64,000 nucleotides of DNA, taken from Peribacillus muralis. GTDB lineage: Bacteria; Bacillota; Bacilli; Bacillales; DSM-1321. Positions 44,592-53,318 of the stretch are shown here, piece after piece. How positions within the stretch are numbered: position 1 is the first letter of the stretch; the number at the start of each line of letters is the position of its first letter. The position numbers and the translations under genes are program-made. The stretch is from NCBI RefSeq assembly GCF_001645685.2, contig NZ_CP017080.1, positions 3,897,051 to 3,961,050 of the forward strand, written 5' to 3'. The notes under the pieces are model-generated. The model was not told the DNA's origin. It worked only from the letters and a program-made list of their open reading frames with translations, and made no database searches.

Positions 44592-45464
44592 TCATTTTTC
44601 ATTAGCTGGTTTTGTCCAGGAATTCTGGTAATTCAATAATTCATCGACCGTCACATATGCCGGAATCGAGCTTCCTTTATACGTTTTTTTAATGAACGCT
44701 TCCACTTCTTTAGAATGATATAGTTCGACTAATTTTTGCAGTTCAGGACGATCGGCATCTCCCTTTTTGACCGCAATGATATTGATATATGGCTTCGCCG
44801 TTTCACTTTCATGGAATAAAGAATCTTTTAAGTTAAGTCCCGCTTCAACGGCAAAGTTACTATTGATGGTGGAAGCATCGGCATCATCCAGCAGACGTGG
44901 CGTACTTCCGGCAGCAACAGGTTTGATTTTCAAGTTTTTCGGATTATCCTTGATGATATTCGCTGATCCCGACCCATTGAATTCATCCTTCAATGTAATC
45001 AAGCCCGCTTCCTGTAGAAGGAGTAAGCCGCGTCCCCAATTCGTCGCTTCATTCGGAACGGCAATAGTGGCACCATCTGGAATGTCTTTTATACTTTTAT
45101 GTTTTTTCGAATAAAGGCCCATTGGCGCAATGACGGTCGACCCGATGGCTTCCAATTTCAAATTTTGGTCTTGAATGAATTCATCGAAATAGGCGACCGT
45201 TTGGAATGAGTTCGCATCGATTTCGCCCTCGCTCAAGGCAAGATTTGGTTGAATATAATCATTAAACGTGACCAGCTCGATGTTAAGGTTCTTCTTTTTG
45301 GCTAATTCGACAATGTACTCCCACGTTCGCGTATCCCCACTGCTGACACCGACTTTCACTGTTTTCACATCATCTGAACCGCCTGATGCCCCCTTCTCGT
45401 TTCCGCATGCTGCCGTGATAAGTGCAAATGTCAATACGATGATCGTTACTAAAATTTTCTTCAT
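44592..45464 (-). CDS. metQ: Methionine ABC transporter substrate-binding lipoprotein
   Basis: 290 residues, lipoprotein signal with lipobox ITAAC (Cys20). NlpA/MetQ family: TVKVGVSSGDTRTWEYIVELAKKKNLNIELVTFNDYIQPNLALSEGEIDANSFQ and NEATNWGRGLLLLQEAGLI. Binds methionine outside the membrane for MetNI. It lies 21 bp after metI, in a unit under a SAM riboswitch. Confidence 0.93.
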   Translation of the reverse strand: MKKILVTIIVLTFALITAACGNEKGASGGSDDVKTVKVGVSSGDTRTWEYIVELAKKKNLNIELVTFNDYIQPNLALSEGEIDANSFQTVAYFDEFIQDQNLKLEAIGSTVIAPMGLYSKKHKSIKDIPDGATIAVPNEATNWGRGLLLLQEAGLITLKDEFNGSGSANIIKDNPKNLKIKPVAAGSTPRLLDDADASTINSNFAVEAGLNLKDSLFHESETAKPYINIIAVKKGDADRPELQKLVELYHSKEVEAFIKKTYKGSSIPAYVTVDELLNYQNSWTKPANEK

Positions 45465-45485
45465 GTCTCCTACCTCCTGATATGT

Positions 45486-46157
45486 TTATCTTCTTCTGAT
45501 TTTTCTGGAAACGAAGTTCCCGGTGGATTGCAGTAATTGAACGATGATCACGAGCACTGCTACCGTGACGACCATCGTCATCGTATCGAATCTTTGATAA
45601 CCGTAAGCCAAAGCTAGATCCCCGACCCCGCCTGCACCGACCGCTCCTGCCATCGCCGTGGCACCAACAAGCCCGATCGTCGCTGTTGTAAATGTAAGGA
45701 TCAGCGAACTGAGTCCCTCAGGAATCAAAAAGCGATAAATGATCTGCCATGTTGTCGCCCCCATTGCCTGGGCTGCCTCGATGATTCCTTTATCCACCTC
45801 CAACAGGGAGTTTTCCACAAGCCGGGCAATATAAGGCGCGGCGTAGAAAACAAGTGGAACAATTGCCGCATTCGAACCAATTCCCGTGCCTACGATCCAT
45901 CTAGTGAACGGAATGATTGCAACAAGCAAGATGATGAATGGAACCGAACGCACAATATTTATGATTGGGTTCAATACATTGAAGATCCATTTATTATCCA
46001 TGATGTGACCCTTCCTTGTTATGACGAGCAAGACGCCCAGCGGAAGTCCGATCAGTCCGGAAAAAATCAACGAGAGGGCTACCATATAAAGAGTGTCGCC
46101 GAAAGCAGTCGATAGCTGATCTGCCGTTATTTCCATTCCCCAAAGTGAATTACCCAT
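45486..46157 (-). CDS. metI: Methionine ABC transporter permease
   Basis: 223 residues, five membrane segments with the binding-protein-dependent transport signature EAAQAMGATTWQIIYRFLIPEGL. MetI/MetP type (LSTAFGDTLYMVALSLIFSGLIGLPLG, NIVRSVPFIILLVAIIPFTRWIVGT, AGAVGAGGVGDLALAYGYQRF). Its start overlaps the metN stop by 8 nt and is preceded by GGAGGTG. Confidence 0.93.
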   Translation of the reverse strand: MGNSLWGMEITADQLSTAFGDTLYMVALSLIFSGLIGLPLGVLLVITRKGHIMDNKWIFNVLNPIINIVRSVPFIILLVAIIPFTRWIVGTGIGSNAAIVPLVFYAAPYIARLVENSLLEVDKGIIEAAQAMGATTWQIIYRFLIPEGLSSLILTFTTATIGLVGATAMAGAVGAGGVGDLALAYGYQRFDTMTMVVTVAVLVIIVQLLQSTGNFVSRKIRRR

Positions 46158-47172
46158 TTACCTGCACCTCCTGGACGAGAATTCCCTCATCTTTAATATA
46201 TTGATACGCCTCGGCTACCTCTTGTTTGTCACCTGTCACTTCGATGATCAAATTCCCAAACGGCGTTTCTTGAATTTCGGAAATATTGGCAGATAATACA
46301 CTTAAGTGAACATCATATTTCTTCGAGATCGTCGAAAGCAGCGGGGTACCGGAAGTAGTCCCAATAAAATTAATTTTCCAAATAATCGGAACGTGTGTCC
46401 CTATCCTTTTTAGGAAACTTTGCGGAATCTCATCATGGATCACCGTTCTCACGAAGTTTTTGGCGATTTCGGTTTGGGGCTTGGCAAAAACCTCGAACAC
46501 TGACCCTTGTTCAACGACGTATCCACCCTCCATCACCGCCACCTTATTGCAAATTTCCCTGATCACGGACATCTCATGGGTGATGAGCAAAATGGTGATA
46601 TCGTATTCTTTATTGATTTTCTTCAACAGCTGCAGAACGGCACTCGTTGTTTGCGGGTCCAACGCAGATGTCGCTTCATCACATAAAAGGATCGATGGGT
46701 TGGTGGCCAATGCCCGCGCAATCCCGATTCGCTGCTTTTGACCGCCGGATAATTGTTCCGGATAGCTCTTTGCCTTACTGGATAAGCCGACGAACTCAAG
46801 CAGCTCGCCAACCCTGTCTTTGATTTCCCTACTCGGCGTGCCCGATAAAACGAGCGGCATCGCAATGTTATCAAAAACGGTCTTTGAGTTTAGTAAGTTG
46901 AAATGCTGAAAGATCATCCCTATTTTCTTCTTTTCTGCCCGCAATTCCTTCGGGTTCAATGAAGTGAGCTCCTTCCCGCCGACGATTACCCTACCTTCAG
47001 AAGGATGTTCCAGCAAATTGACCAACCTGATCAACGTACTTTTCCCAGCCCCGCTATAACCGACAACACCGAATATATCCCCCTTCTCAACGGTCAAATC
47101 AATTCCTTTCAATGCTTCGACGGTCTGCTTCTTTGTTTCGTAAACTTTTTTAACATGCTGAAACTCTATCAT
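46150..47172 (-). CDS. metN: Methionine ABC transporter ATP-binding protein
   Basis: 340 residues. Walker A GYSGAGKST, Q-loop GMIFQHFNLL, signature LSGGQKQR, Walker B ILLCDEATSALD, and a C-terminal NIL regulatory domain (IIEVTGDKQEVAEAYQYIKDEGILVQEV) that binds methionine and shuts the transporter. Start 47172 follows GGGAGGAG. First gene after the SAM riboswitch. Confidence 0.94.
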   Translation of the reverse strand: MIEFQHVKKVYETKKQTVEALKGIDLTVEKGDIFGVVGYSGAGKSTLIRLVNLLEHPSEGRVIVGGKELTSLNPKELRAEKKKIGMIFQHFNLLNSKTVFDNIAMPLVLSGTPSREIKDRVGELLEFVGLSSKAKSYPEQLSGGQKQRIGIARALATNPSILLCDEATSALDPQTTSAVLQLLKKINKEYDITILLITHEMSVIREICNKVAVMEGGYVVEQGSVFEVFAKPQTEIAKNFVRTVIHDEIPQSFLKRIGTHVPIIWKINFIGTTSGTPLLSTISKKYDVHLSVLSANISEIQETPFGNLIIEVTGDKQEVAEAYQYIKDEGILVQEVQVNG

Positions 47173-47238
47173 CCTGTCTCCTCCCACGTTGTTCATTTTT
47201 TCGATTTCATATCAGAGAAGAGCTTTGCCATGAATAAA

Positions 47239-47282
47239 CAAAAGAGGCCTCCTCCGTCATCAGACAGAAGAGGCCTCTTTTA
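47239..47282 (-). terminator. Terminator of the SAM riboswitch
   Basis: Stem AAAAGAGGCCTC / GAGGCCTCTTTT around a GTCTGATGAC-containing loop, followed by GTTT on the minus strand; 67 bp upstream of metN. Confidence 0.88.
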
Positions 47283-47329
47283 GAAATAAAAAAGAGTAAA
47301 CTCTTAATTTAATTATCTAAGAAAAGCTC

Positions 47330-47440
47330 CTTCTTATCTTTCAAACTTTCGTCCGTTGGAATTAGCACAGTATTTTTACAAAAGTAAAAACCCGCTGCCG
47401 AGGTATCATAGGGCCAAGTCCCTCCACATCTCTTGATAAG
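47330..47440 (-). ncRNA. SAM-I riboswitch (S-box)
   Basis: On the minus strand: CTTATCAAGAGA, GTGGAGGGACTTGGCCC, TATGATACCTCGGCAGCGG, then TGTGCTAATTCCAACGG and the closing GATAAGAAGG. These are the conserved S-box segments in order, with P1 formed by CTTATC/GATAAG. SAM binding favours the downstream terminator, so the metNIQ-M20 operon is expressed when SAM is low. Confidence 0.95.
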
Positions 47441-47569
47441 AAATAACGTAATATTTAATTATGTCCTTCACTATAAACTCAAATTTCGTAGAAGTCAACC
47501 ACCATTTCCAACATTCGAAATATTTTAATAGGATAGTTAATTTATCGTTTATTTACTATATCAAAATAC

Positions 47570-48040
47570 TTATAGCAAGAATTTACTCATTCTCCATACA
47601 GGATACCTTTCGTTTTCCTCCCGTAGCTTCACCATTCCTGACTTCGAATATAAACGAAGCGCATCCTGATTATCTGGAGACACCCTTAACTGATATTCGG
47701 ATACCCCGAATTTCCTGAAAAAGAATTCTGCATAGCTGACCAACTCCTTGCCAAGCCCTTTACCGCGGTATTCCGGAATAAGATAAAACAGATTCACATA
47801 GCCGATCTCAGCCCCGTCATACTGGCGAATTTGAAGCTCCATCTGTCCGATCGGCTTCCGATCCCGTTCGATGATCACCTGCCCATCCGGAAACTGGCAC
47901 ACCCTCTCCCGCATTCGCTGCAGATAGGCCTCTTCATCGCCAAAACCTTCTTCCGACCCAAAGCTTACCACATACGAATCCTTCCGGAATGCAACGATTG
48001 TTTCCTTATCTTTGTCGATATTAATGGTTCGAAAGATCAT
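47570..48040 (-). CDS. GNAT-family N-acetyltransferase
   Basis: 156 residues from ATG 48040 (SD GAGGGAGATGGA). Acetyl-CoA binding block NLFYLIPEYRGKGLGKELVSYAEFFFRKFG and the following VSPDNQDALRLYSKSGMVKLREE are typical. Substrate unknown. The reading frame stays open upstream into the relic of a DUF4440 gene, making an artificial fusion of 241 codons; the ribosome site supports the short form. Confidence 0.87.
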   Translation of the reverse strand: MIFRTINIDKDKETIVAFRKDSYVVSFGSEEGFGDEEAYLQRMRERVCQFPDGQVIIERDRKPIGQMELQIRQYDGAEIGYVNLFYLIPEYRGKGLGKELVSYAEFFFRKFGVSEYQLRVSPDNQDALRLYSKSGMVKLREENERYPVWRMSKFLL

Positions 48041-48462
48041 TCCATCTCCCTCTTTCGTTTTGTTGGGATAATTTCTTGATACGTTCATGCACACTTTGCT
48101 GTTAATAAGAGGGCAATTCGTTTTCGTCCCTTGATGAAAAAACATTTGCCAGCTGCCATTACGATATTGCCAGATTGAACTTCTTATCGTATGCTCGGCC
48201 ATCACTTCATCAAAATTCAGAAACTTCGTTAACACGGTATCTTCGGATAAGGGATGCATGTCAAAATCGCTTAAGATCATTCTGACCCCATACAATCGCT
48301 TTTTGACTATATCCGGCCTGAACTGCCGAACTTAAAGAAGCCACCCTTCAATATCCGTGCAAGTGCTTCCACTGATTTACGAATCTCGGACGTTACTAAA
48401 CTCTCCTCCAACTGCTGCAAATGTTCTTTTAAAGAGAAAGCTTCGTTATTCACTTCCTTCAT
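48041..48462 (-). pseudogene. DUF4440 (NTF2-like) gene broken by a stop and a frameshift
   Basis: First part from ATG 48462: EVNNEAFSLKEHLQQLEESLVTSEIRKSVEALARILKGGFFKFGSSGRI then TAG, followed in the same frame by SKSDCMG. Shifted, sense resumes as GVRMILSDFDMHPLSEDTVLTKF and TIRSSIWQYRNGSWQMFFHQGTKT. Together they match the small NTF2-like DUF4440 family (about 130 residues) with one nonsense codon near 48328 and a shift near 48300. The relic runs without stop into the GNAT gene. Confidence 0.72.
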
Positions 48463-48555
48463 CTCACCTTTTCCACCTGAACGCGTACGAGGCATGCGCT
48501 TGTAAAATCATGTATACTATATATTAACAGGATATTCCAGACGGAGGTGATTTAA

Positions 48556-48753
48556 ATATTCAATGCTAGCAAAGATTTTTTATCTAGTATATTGCTCATC
48601 ATTAGCTGGCTAGTCTTTGCAGTTAGTAGCATTTTTTTCATATTCTCGTTTTTAACCCTTTATGCCATACCCATTTTTCTGTTATTATTTCTTGCAGGCT
48701 TACTCTGTTTATCTCTTTCTAAGAAACTGGACTGGAGGCGGACTTCAAACTGA
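48556..48753 (+). CDS. Small membrane protein, apparent AUA start
   Basis: 65 codons: FNASKDFLSSILLIISWLVFAVSSIFFIFSFLTLYAIPIFLLLFLAGLLCLSLSKKLDW, two hydrophobic helices with a basic tail. An ideal GGAGGTGA (48543-48550) lies 5 nt before ATA at 48556; the frame has a TAA directly upstream and no ATG, GTG or TTG until TTG at 48586. Initiation at AUA is known but rare, so this start is inferred from the strong ribosome site. Alternatively a point mutation destroyed an ATG. TATACTATAT upstream near 48515 may be a -10 region. Confidence 0.45.
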   Translation: MFNASKDFLSSILLIISWLVFAVSSIFFIFSFLTLYAIPIFLLLFLAGLLCLSLSKKLDWRRTSN

Positions 48754-48779
48754 AGAGAAATTATCGAATTATTTATCTT

Positions 48780-49276
48780 TTTAGCCTACACCTGAATTAT
48801 TCGACCTAAGCCCCTTTTATTCCGCCCCACTATCGATTAATTCGACCTAAACTCCATCTTTTCCGGCCTACAATCGATTAATTCGGCCTAAACTCCACTT
48901 TTTCCGGCCCACTATCGATTAATTCGACCTAAACTCCATTTTTTTCGGCCCACTAACACATCATTCGGCCTAAACCCTATTTATTCCGGCCCACTATCGA
49001 ATTATTCGGCCTAAACCTATTTATTCCGGCCCACTAACACATAATTCGGCCTATACTCCATCTTTTTCGGCCCACTCTCGATTAATTCGGCCTAACCTCC
49101 ATTTTTTCGGCCTACTCTCGAATTTTTCGACCTAAACTCCATTTTTTTCGGCCCACTAACACATCATTCGACCTAAGCACCATTTTTTTCGACCTACAAT
49201 CGATTAATTCGACCTAAGCACCATTTTTTCCGACCTACTATCGATTAATTCGACCTAAGCACCATTTATTCCGGCC
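48780..49276. repeat. Degenerate tandem block, CTAAACTCCATTTTTTCGGCCC type
   Basis: About twelve imperfect copies of a roughly 40-bp composite unit alternating TAATTCGRCCTAARCNCC and ATTTTTTCCGGCCYACTATCGAT. Copies differ by point changes and small length variation. No gene or CRISPR-like constancy. The gap between the small membrane protein and the deaminase gene is almost entirely this block. It shares its AATTCG.CCTA core with 16388-16496 read on the other strand. Confidence 0.8.
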
Positions 49277-49344
49277 GATCCTCCTTTACGGCATTCGATC
49301 CATAAAAAAAAGAAGCTGCACATGCAGCTTCTTCATGTTGATAT

Positions 49345-50655
49345 TTATCGAGATAGTGTGCCTTGCAGGCGGTTGGCTTCGGCAATGACTTTTTCTTCGT
49401 CGATGGTGAGGGAGACGCGGTCTTTGACGACCATTTTGCCATTGATGTAGACATCACATACGTCGTTTCCTCGTGCGGCATAGAGCAAGTGCGAATAGGC
49501 TTCGCTCAGCGGCTGCAGATGTTCTTTGTCGTGAGGGTAGATCGTGATGAAGTCCGCTTTTTTACCTGCTTCGAGTGAGCCGGTATGGCTCATGCCGATT
49601 GCTTCGGCGCCCATTCTGGTGGCCATGGCCAGTGCGGTTTGAGCAGGGAATTGGGTGGCGTCCTTGTACATGCCTTTTTGCAGCAAGGCCGCCGTCCTCA
49701 TTTCCTCGAACATATCAAAGTTGTTGTTGGAGGCGACGCCGTCTGTTGCCACGCCCACTTTTATGCCTGCTTTCAAGAGGCTGACTACATCGGCAATCCC
49801 CGATCCGAGCTTTAGGTTACTGATTGGGTTGTGGGCAACACGGACATCATGCTGTTTCAAGATCGACCGTTCTTCTTCGTTAAGTACGACACCATGCGCC
49901 ATTACGGTTGGTTGGTCGAACAGGCCTAAACGGCGAAGGTGCTCGACAGGACGGGCTCCGTACCGCGTTTCGATGTCGAGGATTTCAAAGTCCGTTTCCG
50001 ATACGTGAATGTGCACCATCAGGTCATTTTCCTTAGCAATCCGGGCACTTTCCGAAATCGCTTCAGGCGTACAGGCATACGGACTATGCGGGGCGACCAT
50101 CGTGGTCAGGCGGCCATCGGCAAAATTCTTATATGCTTTGGAGAATTGTTCAGCTCCAGTGAGGTTCGCTTTTTGGTCTGCTTCGCTGCCCAAGCTGAAA
50201 ATCGTGTAGGAGAAGGCTCCGCGCATGCCTGTTTCGCCTATCGTTTCCATGACTGCACCTGCATCTATACCGTTAGGATTGAACATATCAGAAAATGTCG
50301 TCGTTCCTGATTTCATCATTTCCAAGATGCCTAGCTGCGTGCTTACAGAGGCGATTTCGGTTGTGAACTGAGCCTCGATCGGCCAGATTTTCGTTTCTAG
50401 CCATGGCTTCAGCAGCATATCATCGCCGATTCCGCGCAACAGTGTCATCACGATGTGTGAATGAACATTCACAAGACCTGGCATCACCCATTTCCCGCCA
50501 AGGTCGACCACTTGATCTGCATCCTTCATTTGCTCTTTTGAATGCGGACCGATAGAGGAGATGGTCTGGTCCTGTACGACCATCATGCCATTTTCAAAGA
50601 TTCGATTTTCCTTATCCATCGTAAAAAAAGTAGCATTCGTATATATCGTTTTCAT
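49345..50655 (-). CDS. Amidohydrolase, 5'-methylthioadenosine/S-adenosylhomocysteine deaminase type
   Basis: 436 residues of the ATZ/TRZ-like amidohydrolase family. Metal ligands: VNVHSHIVMTLLRGIGDD (HxH), HIHVSETD, and VATDGVASNNNFDMFEEM with the catalytic Asp. The MtaD pattern W-T-K-W...E and LLKPWLETKIWPIEA fits S-adenosylhomocysteine/methylthioadenosine deaminases, which turn the adenine group into hypoxanthine. A role in recycling SAM by-products would suit the nearby methionine genes. Start 50655 follows GGAGGAG. Confidence 0.82.
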   Translation of the reverse strand: MKTIYTNATFFTMDKENRIFENGMMVVQDQTISSIGPHSKEQMKDADQVVDLGGKWVMPGLVNVHSHIVMTLLRGIGDDMLLKPWLETKIWPIEAQFTTEIASVSTQLGILEMMKSGTTTFSDMFNPNGIDAGAVMETIGETGMRGAFSYTIFSLGSEADQKANLTGAEQFSKAYKNFADGRLTTMVAPHSPYACTPEAISESARIAKENDLMVHIHVSETDFEILDIETRYGARPVEHLRRLGLFDQPTVMAHGVVLNEEERSILKQHDVRVAHNPISNLKLGSGIADVVSLLKAGIKVGVATDGVASNNNFDMFEEMRTAALLQKGMYKDATQFPAQTALAMATRMGAEAIGMSHTGSLEAGKKADFITIYPHDKEHLQPLSEAYSHLLYAARGNDVCDVYINGKMVVKDRVSLTIDEEKVIAEANRLQGTLSR

Positions 50656-50792
50656 TCGTATCTCCTCCAAAGTCGTATCATTGCTCAATATGTGTCTATT
50701 CCGCATTCTAAACTAGCAGCAGACCTGTAATCAAGTAATTCCATATTATCAGGGGTGATTTCCTTTTGCCTTAGGAACTTAATTCCATTCAA

Positions 50793-51788
50793 TCAGCTGC
50801 TTAAAAAAATCTTACCTCCAGTGCTGACGGGAGTTTCAGCGACAGTTATGGCCTCCTGCACATCCCGAAGATCATAGTGGGAACGAGGCAGCATGAGCTT
50901 CAAGCTTTTATCATCAATGAAACCCATCAAGAGGTTAAACGTTTCCTGCCAAGTCCGGACGGATACCTGTTTATTCCAATGCCGTAGATGGAACATATTC
51001 ACTTGAACCTTTGTTTGTTGTGATATTTTCGCCCAATTGACGGATTGACCTGATAAAAGGCCGATCGTCAGCAGAATGCCATTAGGCTGAACACAAGAAG
51101 CCAGCTCCGAGCCAGCAATGCCACCCACTGAATCGATCGCCGCCTTCGCTCCGAACCCTTTCGTCACTTCCATCACGGCCTCGATCATGGAGATACTGGA
51201 CGTATCGATCACATGATCAGCACCGAGCTTCAGCAGTTCATCGGTGTACCTATCGTTTCTTGTTACCGCAATCAGCTTGAAGCCAAGGATGTTCGATAGC
51301 TGGGTGAAGATGCGGCCAATCGAAGATCCGCAGGCATTCACGACCAATGCATCATCCGGCTTCAACGCCAACACCTCTGTGCAAATTAACCAGGCCGTCA
51401 ACGGATTTATGTATAATTGAGCCGCTACATGATTCTCGATGGAATCGGGAATCACGATGGCTAGATCCGCAGATGCTCTTACATATTCCTGCCACGTCCC
51501 CTCGCCGCGCAGAGGCAGGACACGTTTGCCGATGAAGTTTTTTGAAACAGAAGGGCCCACTTCTTCCACAATGCCGACGCCTTCATAACCTGGAATCGCA
51601 GGCAAGGGGATTCGGTGGGAATATGCGCCTCTGATTGGCAGCAGGTCAGACGGATTAATCGGACGTGTGGTCATCCGAACGAGGACTTCTCCTTCCAGAG
51701 GAGGTTGGACCTTTTTGCGTTCCACTTTCAACACGCTTTGTGGACTTCCGAATTCATGGAATGTAATGCAATTGGCTTCCAAAATCAT
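50793..51788 (-). CDS. MDR-family zinc-independent alcohol dehydrogenase/quinone oxidoreductase
   Basis: 331 residues. GroES-like N-terminal domain (PINPSDLLPIRGAYSHRIPLPAIPGYEGVGIVEEVG) and Rossmann cofactor domain (ALVVNACGSSIGRIFTQLSNILGFKLIAVTRND, then GADHVIDTSS). Zinc-binding cysteines are absent, so it belongs to the quinone reductase/enoyl reductase side, probably NADPH-dependent. Substrate unknown. It precedes no obvious partner; the next genes on this strand lie beyond a terminator. Confidence 0.85.
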   Translation of the reverse strand: MILEANCITFHEFGSPQSVLKVERKKVQPPLEGEVLVRMTTRPINPSDLLPIRGAYSHRIPLPAIPGYEGVGIVEEVGPSVSKNFIGKRVLPLRGEGTWQEYVRASADLAIVIPDSIENHVAAQLYINPLTAWLICTEVLALKPDDALVVNACGSSIGRIFTQLSNILGFKLIAVTRNDRYTDELLKLGADHVIDTSSISMIEAVMEVTKGFGAKAAIDSVGGIAGSELASCVQPNGILLTIGLLSGQSVNWAKISQQTKVQVNMFHLRHWNKQVSVRTWQETFNLLMGFIDDKSLKLMLPRSHYDLRDVQEAITVAETPVSTGGKIFLSS

Positions 51789-51851
51789 CGTCTCCTTTAA
51801 ATGAACTTATATCTGGATTCATCATATCATTTCCCTGACGCTTCACATGCA

Positions 51852-51887
51852 TAAAAAGAGCAAACCCATTAAGGGGTTTGCCCTTTC
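51852..51887 (-). terminator. Terminator of the amidase/MFS unit
   Basis: Stem AGGGCAAACCCC / GGGTTTGCTCTT with a run of T on the minus strand, 20 bp past the MFS stop. Confidence 0.85.
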
Positions 51888-51906
51888 TCCAACGATGTAT
51901 GCGTTA

Positions 51907-53121
51907 TCATTTTCTTTCCATCATCATTTCCTCAAAAGGATAGACTTCATCGGCGGCAGGTTTTACTGTTCCTCTAATCAGAATCGTGGACACGATCGAC
52001 AAGATGCCAATGATAAGGAAGCCGGTCGTCCTAGAAAACATTTCAATCAAGATCCCGATAAGAACAGGGCCCAAAAACATCCCCCCGGAATAGAGGCTTT
52101 GGAACAAGCCCAGTCTCGTGGATTGCTTGATTTCCGGTATGTTTTCGACGGCCCAGGAGGTGACGACCGTAAAGATCAAGCCGTATCCAAAGCCTTGAAA
52201 TGCTTGCAGGAGGAAAAGCATGGACAGGCTTTGGGCATAGGGAATCGCGATAACGATCACCCCTTGTAACGCCGCACCTATGAACGCCGTTTTCACCAAC
52301 CCGATCTTTTTGTAAAAAAAGCCTCCGCATAATGCTGCCGCTACCCCATATATGACCAGATGCGTGTTTGCCAGCATGCCGATCATCAAGGGATTGGCCC
52401 CCAGGTCCGTTGCAACAAGAGGAGTGAACGTATCCCTCGTTGCAATGGTCACCATCAAGGCAACCGTTGCCAAGGCGGAAATGATCCAGATTTTTTTATC
52501 GGTGACTTGCTCCACCAGTATTTTCTTGTCGTATTTCACTTTGATATCCTTTACGCTCAAATCCTTCGTGAAGCAGGTTAATATCAACGCAAGGATCGCT
52601 GCGGCAACAGCTACCAGGAAACTATAACGATAGCCATAACTGTTGGCCACCAACGCACCGGTCGTCGTACCGAGGATCGAGCCAATCGGCGATGCGACGC
52701 TCAATATGGCGACAGCCTTCGCAGCTTCCTTCACCCCATAATAGGAAGCGAACATGACGTTATAAATGACCCACGTCGAACCTGTCAGTCCGTCTGAAAT
52801 CTTCCCGAGATACAAGGTCGTTGCATTCGGAATGAAAAAGGCTAACGTCCATAGGACGATCGTGACCAGCAGCCCCACCTGGATGAACAATCTCCGTTTA
52901 TGCATCATGTCTGAAAGCACACCCAATGGAAGTCTGGTCAATAATGCGACAATTCCCGAAATCCCGATGATGCTGCCGATTACTACGGAGTCGAACCCAA
53001 GTTCTTTAGCGTAAGAGGAGATAAATGGGTCAAAGGCCGTAATGGTGACAAAGAACAATAAGCTAATGATAAAGAATAAAATCGTTTCTTTTCGATTGTT
53101 CAATTTATTGGTGCGGTTCAT
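51907..53121 (-). CDS. MFS transporter A (paralogue of transporter B)
   Basis: 404 residues, 12 membrane segments. ITAFDPFISSYAKELG, RLPLGVLSDMMHKRRLFIQ (motif A) and FASYYGVKEAAKAVAILSVASPIGSILG place it with sugar/drug efflux-like MFS proteins. It is clearly paralogous over its whole length to the transporter at 54708-55916. Start 53121 follows GAGGGTGG. The two transporters flank an amidase, suggesting import or export of the amide substrate and its product. Confidence 0.87.
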   Translation of the reverse strand: MNRTNKLNNRKETILFFIISLLFFVTITAFDPFISSYAKELGFDSVVIGSIIGISGIVALLTRLPLGVLSDMMHKRRLFIQVGLLVTIVLWTLAFFIPNATTLYLGKISDGLTGSTWVIYNVMFASYYGVKEAAKAVAILSVASPIGSILGTTTGALVANSYGYRYSFLVAVAAAILALILTCFTKDLSVKDIKVKYDKKILVEQVTDKKIWIISALATVALMVTIATRDTFTPLVATDLGANPLMIGMLANTHLVIYGVAAALCGGFFYKKIGLVKTAFIGAALQGVIVIAIPYAQSLSMLFLLQAFQGFGYGLIFTVVTSWAVENIPEIKQSTRLGLFQSLYSGGMFLGPVLIGILIEMFSRTTGFLIIGILSIVSTILIRGTVKPAADEVYPFEEMMMERK

Positions 53122-53318
53122 ATATTCCACCCTCTCATTCCCCTTTCATCCCTATGGTCAGAAAAAGGCTATGTCATTAATGTTTACACATATTCCCCAT
53201 ATACTTTCCAAAGGCGAAAACAGCTCATTTTAACCGCGTTCTCATTGGACTCGTCTCTCCCATTCTTTTATCCGTCCAGTTTTTTCTGGATGAACTGGCT
53301 CAACGAATGCTTCTTTGT

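Noticed and set aside
48780..49276. Possible CRISPR array
   Set aside because: Both halves of the unit are repeated and degenerate; no constant repeat with unique spacers and no cas genes.
49575..50310. Plus-strand frames opposite the deaminase
   Set aside because: Arg/Cys-rich shadows of a gene with intact metal-binding motifs.
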